From contig NZ_CP051488.1 in assembly GCF_014490785.1 (NCBI RefSeq), forward strand, positions 1,798,001 through 1,862,000: 64,000 nt of DNA, read 5' to 3'. The stretch is from Kosakonia sp. SMBL-WEM22. GTDB taxonomy: Bacteria; Pseudomonadota; Gammaproteobacteria; Enterobacterales; Enterobacteriaceae. The notes under the pieces are model-generated. The model saw only the letters and a program-made list of their open reading frames with translations, ran no database searches and had not been told where the DNA came from. Positions 47,200-55,182 of this stretch are shown here, piece by piece (the first letter of the stretch is position 1; every line of letters begins with the position of its first letter). The position numbers and the translations under genes were made by a program.

Positions 47200-47217
47200 A
47201 GCTAACACGTGTACGCT
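47200..47217 (-). promoter_or_regulatory. FabR operator of fabA
   Basis: Read in fabA sense, AGCGTACACGTGTTAGCT is the near-palindromic FabR site seen upstream of E. coli fabA and fabB (consensus AGCGTACACGTGTTCGCT). It differs at one position. Confidence 0.85.
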
Positions 47218-47218
47218 G

Positions 47219-47235
47219 AACAAGTCCGATCAGTT
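47219..47235 (-). promoter_or_regulatory. FadR activator site of fabA
   Basis: AACTGATCGGACTTGTT in fabA sense matches the 17-base FadR consensus (AGCTGGTCCGAYNTGTT) at 14 positions and sits one base upstream of the FabR site, as in E. coli, where FadR activates fabA. Confidence 0.83.
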
Positions 47236-47244
47236 AACAGCGAA

Positions 47245-48990
47245 CTAGTTTAGCCAGCGTAACGGCCAGGGAAAGCGATGGCGAGCCTCTTGTTGGGTCG
47301 CCTGCGCGATACGTTCAAGAATGATTTGCTTGAGGTTGGTTTGCCCTTCAGCATCCCATGCCAGACCCATTAATAAGGGTAGCGCATCTATCACGTCATC
47401 CACTGCCCAGACAGAAAACTGTTTCGCCTCAATGGCGTCGAGCAACTCCTGGCGTAAGCATAGATGTCGAACATTAGCGGAAGGGATAATGACCCCTTGT
47501 TCGCCTGTCAGTTCACGCTGCTGGCAGATGGCGAAAAAGCCTTCAATTTTTTCATTCAGTCCGCCAACTGGCTGGCAACGACCAAACTGATCGACCGAAC
47601 CGGTGATAGCAAGCCGTTGATTAATGGGCACCTCGGCCAGCGCACTGATCAGGGCGCAAAGCTCAGCCATAGAGGCGCTATCACCATCCACTTCGCTGTA
47701 GGATTGTTCGAAGGTAAGTGAGGCAGAGAACGGGATTTGCTGTTCCAGATCCAGTTCCGACATCAGGAACGCCTGCATGATCATCATCCCTTTCGCATGG
47801 ATGTTGCCACCGAGTTCCGCTTTACGCTCAATATCATTGAATTCGCCGTCGCCGATATGCACAACGCAGCTGATGCGCGAGGGTTCGCCAAACGCGCGCG
47901 GATGGCCCGGGAACTCAATCACTGAAAGGGCGTTAACCTGACCGATACGCTCACCTTCGGTTTCGATAAGGATCTGCTCGAGCAGGATCTCGTCCTGCAT
48001 CCGCTCGGCCAGGAAACCTTCTCGCCATTCGCGCTGAGCAAGCATGGAGCTCAGGGCATCGTTATCAAAGGTATCGTCAGCAGTTAATGCCGCAACTTCA
48101 CGCAGTTGTCGCGAAAGCCATAGCGGACAGAGCGGTAATGTTTCCTGATCGCCGGTATAACGCACGGCTTCACGAATGAGCGTTGACCAGGCGTCTGCTG
48201 CCGGCGTCGGTAACTGCGCAACGTAAGCGGTTTGTTCAACCCATTGTCGCCATGCACGCAGCGTGTCGCTATCTGCAATTTGCAGAGTCTCTTCATATTC
48301 ACTATAAATCGCCTGTGCCGCGAGTTCCGGCTCCATCTCCTGGAACTCTGCCAGCGAATCGCGCTCACCGATAAGCACGATTTTCAGATCCAGCGGCATG
48401 GACGGTACCGACACCGGGAGAGGGCGGGATTCATCAAACGAAACCCAGTCGAAACGGCGCTGGGTAACCATAGTTTTCAGGCGCATCCATAATAGAGGCT
48501 GGGCTAACAGCGGACGCAACGAAATAAGCAATACACCGCCGTTCGCCTGATGAACCAGGCCCGGCTGAAGGGTAATTTCTTGATTAAACTGACGCAGGCA
48601 GCCAAAAAGCTGCTCCGCTTCAACCCAGTCGGCGAGCACTACCGGCTGCTTACCAACGAAATGACTCTCGGTTTCAGTGGTAGGTTCGAAACGTACGGTT
48701 GAGCCAGTAATACAGTACTGCCCGCCCGCAGGAGTGTAAGTGGCAGGCAGAAGCGGATTGAGCGCATCACCAATAAGCGTCAGATATTCGACTTCTTCTG
48801 GCGCTTTTGCTAGTAAAAAACGCGAGGTTGCGCGCGGGTAGAGCAACTGCTCAAGCGCGTAGTGTAATCGAGGCTGAGTATCGGCCAGTGAGAAGTCCGT
48901 TTCGCGTGCAAGCGAGGGAGATTCAAACACGTCCTGATAGCTGTCTGTTTCAGGAACCAGGTCGTTCCATTCAAGTTTTGTAGTGGTCAA
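47245..48990 (-). CDS. ycbZ: Lon-related putative ATP-dependent protease LonH (YcbZ)
   Basis: 581-residue protein (E. coli YcbZ 586) with a C-terminal Lon-type (S16) proteolytic domain. The Ser-Lys dyad is visible in 'SEVDGDSASMAEL' and 'GGLNEKIEGFF'. The N-terminal two-thirds resembles a degenerate AAA-like region ('GLVHQANGGVLLISLRPLL', a Walker-B/sensor-like block) but I see no intact Walker A, so ATP use is uncertain. It is close upstream of fabA, in the same direction. Substrates are not established. Confidence 0.92.
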   Translation of the reverse strand: MTTTKLEWNDLVPETDSYQDVFESPSLARETDFSLADTQPRLHYALEQLLYPRATSRFLLAKAPEEVEYLTLIGDALNPLLPATYTPAGGQYCITGSTVRFEPTTETESHFVGKQPVVLADWVEAEQLFGCLRQFNQEITLQPGLVHQANGGVLLISLRPLLAQPLLWMRLKTMVTQRRFDWVSFDESRPLPVSVPSMPLDLKIVLIGERDSLAEFQEMEPELAAQAIYSEYEETLQIADSDTLRAWRQWVEQTAYVAQLPTPAADAWSTLIREAVRYTGDQETLPLCPLWLSRQLREVAALTADDTFDNDALSSMLAQREWREGFLAERMQDEILLEQILIETEGERIGQVNALSVIEFPGHPRAFGEPSRISCVVHIGDGEFNDIERKAELGGNIHAKGMMIMQAFLMSELDLEQQIPFSASLTFEQSYSEVDGDSASMAELCALISALAEVPINQRLAITGSVDQFGRCQPVGGLNEKIEGFFAICQQRELTGEQGVIIPSANVRHLCLRQELLDAIEAKQFSVWAVDDVIDALPLLMGLAWDAEGQTNLKQIILERIAQATQQEARHRFPWPLRWLN

Positions 48991-49172
48991 AGTCGTTTTT
49001 TTAGTCAGCTGTAAAAGGCGGGATTATACCGTAAACGCTGACTCATCACACAATCATTACAACTTTGAGCCAGCCTCACCCGGCAGATCGGGAGTTACTG
49101 GTGATTTCTTCTGAGCAGAGTCTTAAAAAACTGATATTCTGGACTTAGTTACGCGGTTACGTTGAGAGAGAA

Positions 49173-49625
49173 ATGAAATATCAACAACTGGAAAATCTCG
49201 AAAGCGGCTGGAAATGGAAGTATCTGGTTAAAAAGCACCGTGAAGGGGAGTTAATCACGCGCTATTTGGAAGCCAGCGCGGCTAAAGAGGCCGTCGATAA
49301 TTTGTTGACCCTTGAAAATGAGCCCGTGCGTGTTAATGCCTGGATAGAGCAGCATATTAACCCGGCATTGGTAAACCGAATGAAGCAGACGATTCGTGCT
49401 CGTCGTAAACGGCATTTCAATGCTGAACATCAGCATACGCGTAAGAAATCAATCGACCTGGAATTTGTCGTCTGGCAGCGATTAGCCGGATTGGCACAGC
49501 GTCGCGGGAAGACGCTTTCCGAAACGATTGTCCAGCTGATTGAGGATGCTGAGCATAAAGAGAAGTATGCATCGAAAATGTCGACTATAAAGCACGACCT
49601 GCAGGCGCTGCTTGGAAAAGAGTAG
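49173..49625 (+). CDS. matP: Macrodomain Ter organising protein MatP
   Basis: 150-residue DNA-binding protein, the E. coli length, that recognises matS (GTGACRNYGTCAC) sites, organises the Ter macrodomain and displaces MukBEF there. The N-terminal four-helix bundle, the ribbon-helix-helix ('KSIDLEFVVWQRLAGLAQRRGKTL' region) and the C-terminal coiled coil are all recognisable. Divergent from lonH. Its functional partners mukFEB are about 30 kb upstream in this window. Confidence 0.97.
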   Translation: MKYQQLENLESGWKWKYLVKKHREGELITRYLEASAAKEAVDNLLTLENEPVRVNAWIEQHINPALVNRMKQTIRARRKRHFNAEHQHTRKKSIDLEFVVWQRLAGLAQRRGKTLSETIVQLIEDAEHKEKYASKMSTIKHDLQALLGKE

Positions 49626-49669
49626 TTATTGGGCTTCCTGATTTTTCCATTATCCATACGCCAAATAAT

Positions 49670-49699
49670 AAAAAACCCCGCGCAATGGCGGGGTTTTTT
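49670..49699. terminator. Bidirectional terminator between matP and ompA
   Basis: Stem ACCCCGC / GCGGGGT with a GCAATG loop, flanked by an A-run and a T-run, between convergent matP and ompA. Confidence 0.94.
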
Positions 49700-49711
49700 C
49701 TAACGGAGAAC

Positions 49712-50761
49712 TTAAGCCTGCGGCTGAGTTACAACGTCTTTGATACCTTTAACTTCGATCTCTACGCGACGATCCGGACCCAGGCAATCGATCAGAGCAG
49801 CGCGTGCTTTCACGTTGTCACAGGTGTTGCCGGTAACCGGGTTGGATTCACCCATGCCACGTGCAGAGATTTTGTTCGCCGGGATACCTTTGGAAACCAG
49901 GTAATCAACAACGGACTGAGCACGTTTCTCAGAGAGACCCTGGTTGTAAGAGTCAGAACCGATGCGGTCGGTGAAGCCCAGAACCACTACGGAACCGTCT
50001 TTCGGATCCAGGTTGCTCAGCTGGCTGTAGAGCTGATCCAGCGCCTGCTGACCTTCTGGTTTCAGGGTAGCTTTGTTGAAGGTGAACAGAACGTCAGACT
50101 TCAGAGTGAAGTGCTTGGTCTGTACTTCCGGAGCCGGAGCAGGAGTCGGAGCAACTACCGGTGCGGAATCTTCCTGCTGACCGAAGCGGTAAGAAACACC
50201 TAAGCTCAGCAGACCGTTGTCCGGGCGGCCACCAACGGTGTTCGCGTCACCAATGTTGTTGGTCCACTGGTATTCCAGACGGGTTGCAACGTCACGAGTA
50301 ACTGCCCACTCAACACCACCAGCGAAGACCGGAGAAACGCCGGTATCGTGATCTTTGAAGCCCTGGTTGTTTTTAGCGTCTGCGCGCCAAACCATACCAC
50401 CCAGACGGGTGTACAGGTCAACGTCATCAGCAATCGGGTAACCCAGTTTAGCGGTCAGCTGAACGCCCTGAGCTTTGAATGCGCCGTTTACATCGCTGCC
50501 TTTGTACGGCATACGACCCAGCCAGTCATAGCCCATTTCAAAGCCAACGTACGGGTTAACCTGATAACCACCGAACGCACCAGCGCCTAACTGGCTCTCG
50601 TGAGTCGGGCCATTGTTAGGGATCTGGTTGTTACCAATATCGTGGAACTGAGACCAGCCCAGTTTAGCACCGGTGTACCAGGTGTTATCTTTCGGAGCGG
50701 CCTGCGCTACGGTAGCGAAGCCAGCCAGTGCCACTGCAATCGCGATAGCTGTCTTTTTCAT
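49712..50761 (-). CDS. ompA: Outer membrane protein A
   Basis: 349-residue major outer-membrane protein. A 21-residue signal ending 'ATVAQA' precedes 'APKDNTWYTGAKLGW'. The N-terminal part forms an eight-stranded barrel, a Pro-Ala hinge ('APVVAPTPAPAPEVQ') follows, and the C-terminal OmpA-like domain ('NKATLKPEGQQALDQL', 'GFTDRIGSDSYNQGLSEKRA') binds peptidoglycan. Start at 50761 follows GAGGCGCAAAAA. The loops 'IPNNGPTHESQ' and 'KNNQGFKDHDTG' differ from E. coli. Strong codon bias for high expression. Confidence 0.99.
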   Translation of the reverse strand: MKKTAIAIAVALAGFATVAQAAPKDNTWYTGAKLGWSQFHDIGNNQIPNNGPTHESQLGAGAFGGYQVNPYVGFEMGYDWLGRMPYKGSDVNGAFKAQGVQLTAKLGYPIADDVDLYTRLGGMVWRADAKNNQGFKDHDTGVSPVFAGGVEWAVTRDVATRLEYQWTNNIGDANTVGGRPDNGLLSLGVSYRFGQQEDSAPVVAPTPAPAPEVQTKHFTLKSDVLFTFNKATLKPEGQQALDQLYSQLSNLDPKDGSVVVLGFTDRIGSDSYNQGLSEKRAQSVVDYLVSKGIPANKISARGMGESNPVTGNTCDNVKARAALIDCLGPDRRVEIEVKGIKDVVTQPQA

Positions 50762-50905
50762 TTTTTGCGCCTCGTTATCATCCAAAAATCGCCATGGAAA
50801 TCTCGTTGAGAAGTCACGGTTAAATCCTTCACCGGGGGCATTGCTCACTGACAACTCTGCAGATATCTTTACCGATATCTTTGGCTTATGCCGAGCACCC
50901 CTGGC
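50762..50905 (-). promoter_or_regulatory. Long structured 5' leader of ompA
   Basis: About 144 bases (E. coli 133) starting GCCAGGGGTGCTCGGC and ending at the RBS. In E. coli this leader has stem-loops that give the mRNA its long half-life and is targeted by small RNAs such as MicA near the RBS. Close base-level resemblance supports the same here, with a small insertion around AAAGATATCTGCAGAG. Confidence 0.75.
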
Positions 50906-50912
50906 GATGTAA

Positions 50913-50940
50913 AGTCTACAACGTAGTTGGAAACTTACAA
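50913..50940 (-). promoter_or_regulatory. ompA promoter
   Basis: On the minus strand, -35 TTGTAA (50940-50935), a 16-base spacer and -10 TAGACT (50918-50913), with the predicted start at about 50905. It corresponds in position to the mapped E. coli promoter. Confidence 0.65.
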
Positions 50941-51128
50941 GTGTGAAGTCCGTCAGGCATATGAAAAAAAAGGCTTTGTGTACACAAAATTTAACATTTG
51001 TGCTGAAATATCACTCATCCTTGATGTGCGGCAAACCACGCCGCACAAGCTTTGCGGCTCTATTTGGTTAATAAATAGGGGATGCTGACAGATAAGAAAA
51101 ATAATCCCAGGAAAACTCCTAAATTTAC

Positions 51129-51638
51129 TCAATGATACAAATTTGAGTGAATTTTTATTCCGGAAAGCTGTCTCGCAGCGAGGGGATTGCGACGAATTGG
51201 ACGCATAACAAAGCCGATCGCATTTCCCTCCTCAGCTGCCAGTGCAAGGCGGCGATGTTCATCTTCCGTCAACTCCTCAGTATGCCAGCCGATAACAACG
51301 CTGAAATTACCGGTACGTAAAGCCCGGATCATTGAATCCAGCGTGACGCCTGGAGAAAGTTGGTTAATTTGCATCACTTTCGTCAGCGGCAAACCTGCAG
51401 ACTGAAGCCATTCACGGCTTAATTTCTGTTGCGGTGTTAACCACAGCTGCCAGCGTGACTGCAGACCGAGTTGCTGCAGCAGTGGCAGCAATAATAGCTG
51501 GGTCATCATGGGCTGGTCTTCATGGTAAACCACTTCGCTAATAAGCCCGGTAGCGAGAGTGGTAGTTTCGCTCTGGTTCAATGTTTGGCGTGCGGAAGCG
51601 GATGTTTTCGAACGATTAGCATAGCCTGAAGTGTGCAT
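51129..51638 (-). CDS. sulA: SOS cell division inhibitor SulA
   Basis: 169-residue inhibitor that binds FtsZ and blocks Z-ring assembly during the SOS response. The core 'MMTQLLLLPLLQQLGLQSRWQLWLTPQQKLSREW' region and 'VMQINQLSP' match E. coli, and the C-terminal 'KIHSNLYH' is the Lon recognition tail. The N-terminal 30 residues are poorly conserved, as is usual. The ATG at 51638 gives the E. coli length; a TTG two codons earlier is a weaker option. A LexA box lies 24 bases upstream. Confidence 0.96.
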   Translation of the reverse strand: MHTSGYANRSKTSASARQTLNQSETTTLATGLISEVVYHEDQPMMTQLLLLPLLQQLGLQSRWQLWLTPQQKLSREWLQSAGLPLTKVMQINQLSPGVTLDSMIRALRTGNFSVVIGWHTEELTEDEHRRLALAAEEGNAIGFVMRPIRRNPLAARQLSGIKIHSNLYH

Positions 51639-51661
51639 AAGCAATCCAGCCCTTTGAGTTA

Positions 51662-51677
51662 CTGTATAAACATACAG
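51662..51677 (-). promoter_or_regulatory. LexA (SOS) box of sulA
   Basis: CTGTATAAACATACAG, with perfect CTG-N10-CAG ends; close to the consensus CTGTATATATATACAG. It overlaps the expected sulA promoter, just upstream of the start. Confidence 0.95.
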
Positions 51678-51854
51678 TACCTGCAGAGTGTTTAAAGATC
51701 AACCTCAATTTCTGAAAGCATCTCGCATTTTTGTTTTGTGCCTGCTACTCAATACAAAATTTGCTTGCTGTCTCGCGCGCAGTTGCCTATGTTCCTGATT
51801 ACTGGATCCGTTCACAGGAAAACGCATTACCAGGTGATTTATAAAGGAAAAATC

Positions 51855-52475
51855 ATGGAAGACTTATGTTATCAACGGATATATCAATCGCGCGAATATC
51901 TCACTTCACTCGGACAAATTAGCCATCGCGCCCACTTTGGTGGTTATAGCCTTGCAGTGGATAACATCGTTTTTGCGATGATAGCCGAGGGGAAACTGTA
52001 CTTACGCGCCTGTGACGAAAGCGCGCAGTATGATGTAGTCCGGCGTGCACCACTTTTAAATCTTAAAAAGCGGGGGCGGCAGATATCGTTAAATTATTAC
52101 TACGTCAGCGACAATGTATGGGGCGACCGCGGCTTGCTGCTGAAGCTTTCAACACTGGCGCTTGATGCAGCAAGGCGGGCGAAAGCGCAGCGCGAAAAAC
52201 TTTTTCGTCTGCGCGATCTACCCAATCTTTCCAGTCAACTTGAGTGTCAATTGCAGCAGGCTGGCATCAACGATGCACAAATCCTGCGGCTACTTGGTGC
52301 AAAAGTTTGCTGGCTCCGGCTTCGGAAAATGAACAAGCAGCTCAGTGTAAAAGTTTTATTTGCACTGGAAGGGGCCATCGTCGGCATTCACGAAGCAGCG
52401 CTACCGGCAAGTCGTCGCCAGGCGCTGCTTGCGTGGGCCAATGATGTGATGAAAAAAGGAGCAAACCCTCTCTAG
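51855..52475 (+). CDS. tfoX: Competence activator TfoX/Sxy
   Basis: 206-residue CRP co-regulator (E. coli Sxy 209). It has the TfoX N-terminal domain ('GQISHRAHFGGYSLAVDNIVFAMIAEGKLYLRA') and C-terminal domain ('DAQILRLLGAKVCWLRLRKMN', 'ALEGAIVGIHEAALP'). Sxy directs CRP to CRP-S sites at competence genes (family knowledge). It is among the more diverged core proteins here. The start at 51855 follows AAAGGAAAAATC. The ycaI/comEC gene earlier in the window is a typical target class. Confidence 0.94.
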   Translation: MEDLCYQRIYQSREYLTSLGQISHRAHFGGYSLAVDNIVFAMIAEGKLYLRACDESAQYDVVRRAPLLNLKKRGRQISLNYYYVSDNVWGDRGLLLKLSTLALDAARRAKAQREKLFRLRDLPNLSSQLECQLQQAGINDAQILRLLGAKVCWLRLRKMNKQLSVKVLFALEGAIVGIHEAALPASRRQALLAWANDVMKKGANPL

Positions 52476-54598
52476 ACTATTTGGCTTTTTAAACGAGAAA
52501 CTTCCGGCAAAAGCGCTATCAACAGGCCAATCTGTTGTAATACAAGCGGCTCTTTGCTGTCAGGGCGCGGATCCAGTTGCTTGATGCGCTGCGATAAATC
52601 AGCAAGCGCATCCTGCACGCGACCTTGATCGGCAGGCGAATGTTGGAGGGCATCATCAACATAACACACCGCGTCATCCAGTAGACGCAACACCTCCGGT
52701 TGGGCTAATTGCTCGCGATGGGCTCCCAGAGCAGAAATGTAGCTTATAAAAGTCTGATTTAGGCAAAGCAATCTGAAAGCCTTTTCACGAAGCTCAGGTG
52801 AGGTACCTGGTTCCGAAGACATATTTGACACGACCGAAGCCAGTTCGGCATCGCGGTTATAAGCATTACGCCTCGCGATACGGTAGGCAAGCCGGTTATC
52901 ACGCCCCTGATGATACTGCTCAAGAATTGCATCAAGATAACGACAGTTGGCGTTAAATGCCTTCTCTGTGACGCTCGCAAGGTTCCTGAAGCGCCAGTCT
53001 GGCCAGATAAAACTCACTGCCGCCCAGGCGATAGCACAGCCAATCAACGTATCTATAATGCGCGGGATTGCTACCTCAAATCCTTCGCCAAGTAGGTTGA
53101 AACAGAGTAACACCAGCAGTGTGATGAACATTGTGGCATGGGCATATTGCACTGTGCGGAATGAGAAAAAAAGCACGCCTGTAACAACAATAAGCAGCAA
53201 CTGCCCCTCTTGCGAAGGGACAAAATAGAGCACCGGAAGACCGATAGCGACCCCTATTAGTGTGCCGATGACACGCAAGCTGAGGCGATGGCGAGTCGCA
53301 TTGTAGTTTGGCTGGCAAACGAACAGACTGGTTAACAGGATCCAGTAGCCATGTTGTAAACCGGTGAGATGGATAAAGGCGTAGCCGATACAGAGCACTG
53401 CGGACATACGCACCGCATGGCGAAACAGGGCTGACTCGGGTGTCAGGTTTTGGCGCAGACGTAACCAGACGTCGTGTAAGCCGTTCAGACTGTCGTCTGC
53501 TAGCTGATTCTCTGTTTCGCCATGAGCCTGAGGATGAGGCTGCCCTGATTCAATCGCCGCAAGCTGGGCGTCGGTTGCACGTAAATTGTCGAGTAAAAAC
53601 CCGAGTGCTTTTACATGTTCAGGGGTCGTTTCTCCGCTGTTTTTGATTCGCGCCAGCGCGGCGTCAAGGTGAATAAATACACGCTCAAAACGGCTGTCAT
53701 GCTGATAGGGTTCACGAAGCAAAATCGCGCGTGAGAGCTGCGCACAGGCTTGCGATTGCATCGAGAGAAGGCGCTGAAAACGGAACATGACGTCGCTGTA
53801 ACGGAAATGTTCGCGCAGGGTTTGATACTGAATATGCGATGAACTCGCCCGTTCATGAATATCTTGTGCCGCGAAGTAGTAGTGCAGCGCCTGACGCGTG
53901 CTTCGCTGGCCACGATCGCCCCGTAAACGGGTGAGCATAGTGCCCTTCGTCTGATTAAGTGTGGTGACCAGTTGGCTATTCGATAAGGCAAGTTCATATA
54001 AAGGTGCCTGGCTGGCTTCCTCAATATCAGGATCGAAAAGGCGGGATTTTAGTTCCAGATAATGCGCAAGTTGCTCATAGCAGCGCGCCAGGTTGTCCTG
54101 CAGCGCGCGAATGGGGAAAACCAGATGCCCGACCAGCGTCAGAAAGTTGAACCACACGGCGCCAGCCAGCAACAGTAGAGGTTGCTGGTACCAGTGCTCG
54201 AACAGTGAGACGCCCAGCATGGTATAGACAGCAATCAGCAGCGCGCCGAAGGCAATGGTGGCATAGCGTTGACCTAGCCCACCTAACAAGATAAAGCCGA
54301 TAGTGGAGCTTACCAGTCCTAGCGCGAAGAGCCATGGCCAGGGGAACAGCAACTCAACGGATGTTGAGGCGATAAAAAACGAGACCAGGGTAATGACCAG
54401 GTTTTTTAACCGCCCTGTAAGACGATCATCAAGGTCGGCCAGCGCCGCAGCCACCACGCCCAGTGTTAATGGAATAGTCAGTTTTACTTCGCCAAGGTGC
54501 CAGGGTAGTGCAGCGGTGCCGCAAAGAGCGATAAAGATCCTGACGTTATACAGCCAGGCGCTGTTCCATGTGTAACGGCGAAGAATGGGGCTCAACAT
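52472..54598 (-). CDS. yccS: YccS, FUSC/YccS-family inner-membrane protein
   Basis: 708-residue membrane protein with two clusters of about five to six hydrophobic helices (roughly residues 15-160 and 385-520), each followed by a soluble helical domain. This is the two-module plan of the fusaric-acid-resistance-like FUSC family. The N-terminus 'MLSPILRRYTWNSAWLYNVRIF' matches E. coli YccS. Transport substrate unknown. Its stop overlaps the convergent tfoX by four bases. It begins 15 bases after yccF, forming an operon. Confidence 0.93.
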   Translation of the reverse strand: MLSPILRRYTWNSAWLYNVRIFIALCGTAALPWHLGEVKLTIPLTLGVVAAALADLDDRLTGRLKNLVITLVSFFIASTSVELLFPWPWLFALGLVSSTIGFILLGGLGQRYATIAFGALLIAVYTMLGVSLFEHWYQQPLLLLAGAVWFNFLTLVGHLVFPIRALQDNLARCYEQLAHYLELKSRLFDPDIEEASQAPLYELALSNSQLVTTLNQTKGTMLTRLRGDRGQRSTRQALHYYFAAQDIHERASSSHIQYQTLREHFRYSDVMFRFQRLLSMQSQACAQLSRAILLREPYQHDSRFERVFIHLDAALARIKNSGETTPEHVKALGFLLDNLRATDAQLAAIESGQPHPQAHGETENQLADDSLNGLHDVWLRLRQNLTPESALFRHAVRMSAVLCIGYAFIHLTGLQHGYWILLTSLFVCQPNYNATRHRLSLRVIGTLIGVAIGLPVLYFVPSQEGQLLLIVVTGVLFFSFRTVQYAHATMFITLLVLLCFNLLGEGFEVAIPRIIDTLIGCAIAWAAVSFIWPDWRFRNLASVTEKAFNANCRYLDAILEQYHQGRDNRLAYRIARRNAYNRDAELASVVSNMSSEPGTSPELREKAFRLLCLNQTFISYISALGAHREQLAQPEVLRLLDDAVCYVDDALQHSPADQGRVQDALADLSQRIKQLDPRPDSKEPLVLQQIGLLIALLPEVSRLKSQIV

Positions 54599-54613
54599 AG
54601 GGTGGGGATCCGG

Positions 54614-55060
54614 TTACTGAAAACGACGACGCGCGTTGGCTTCACGTGCCGCTTGTGCTGTTTCAACGGACACAACACGACGCCCTACCGGCCACAGTGC
54701 GATAGCGGCGATTTTAAAATTCGCCACGCCAACCGGAATGCCAATAATTGTCAGGCACTGAGTTATACCGGCAATGATATGCATCACGCAAAGCCACCAG
54801 CCGAACAGGATAAACCAGACCACGTTCAGTAAGGTTCCTCCTGCGTTCAGCAGGCCATTCTTACCTTGCGGAGAAAGTTCATCGACATGTACCGCCTCAT
54901 TTCCCCACGGAATAAGGGAGAGTTTCGTGATCTCCCAGCATGAGCGCGTTAGCGGAAGGGTCACAATGAGCAGCACGCTGACAACTGTTGCCACCAGCCA
55001 GCCAAGGGTCGTGGCAAAACCACCGAGGACAAAATTCAGGATATTCAAAATGGTACGCAT
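54614..55060 (-). CDS. yccF: YccF inner-membrane protein (DUF307)
   Basis: 148-residue membrane protein with four hydrophobic segments in two similar halves ('LGWLVATVVSVLLIVTLPLTR' and 'VVWFILFGWWLCVMHIIAGI' regions) and a basic C-terminus 'AQAAREANARRRFQ'. Length and sequence match E. coli YccF; no function is established. First gene of yccFS, divergent from helD. Confidence 0.95.
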   Translation of the reverse strand: MRTILNILNFVLGGFATTLGWLVATVVSVLLIVTLPLTRSCWEITKLSLIPWGNEAVHVDELSPQGKNGLLNAGGTLLNVVWFILFGWWLCVMHIIAGITQCLTIIGIPVGVANFKIAAIALWPVGRRVVSVETAQAAREANARRRFQ

Positions 55061-55182
55061 AAAACCTCATTTGAGTTCGGGGTATTGATTATTCCGGCAA
55101 TTGTAACGATTTTTTGGACTGGAGCACCAATTCTCTGACAGGTAAACTGGCAATAATTGTCACAAGCTGAGATCACCATGAG

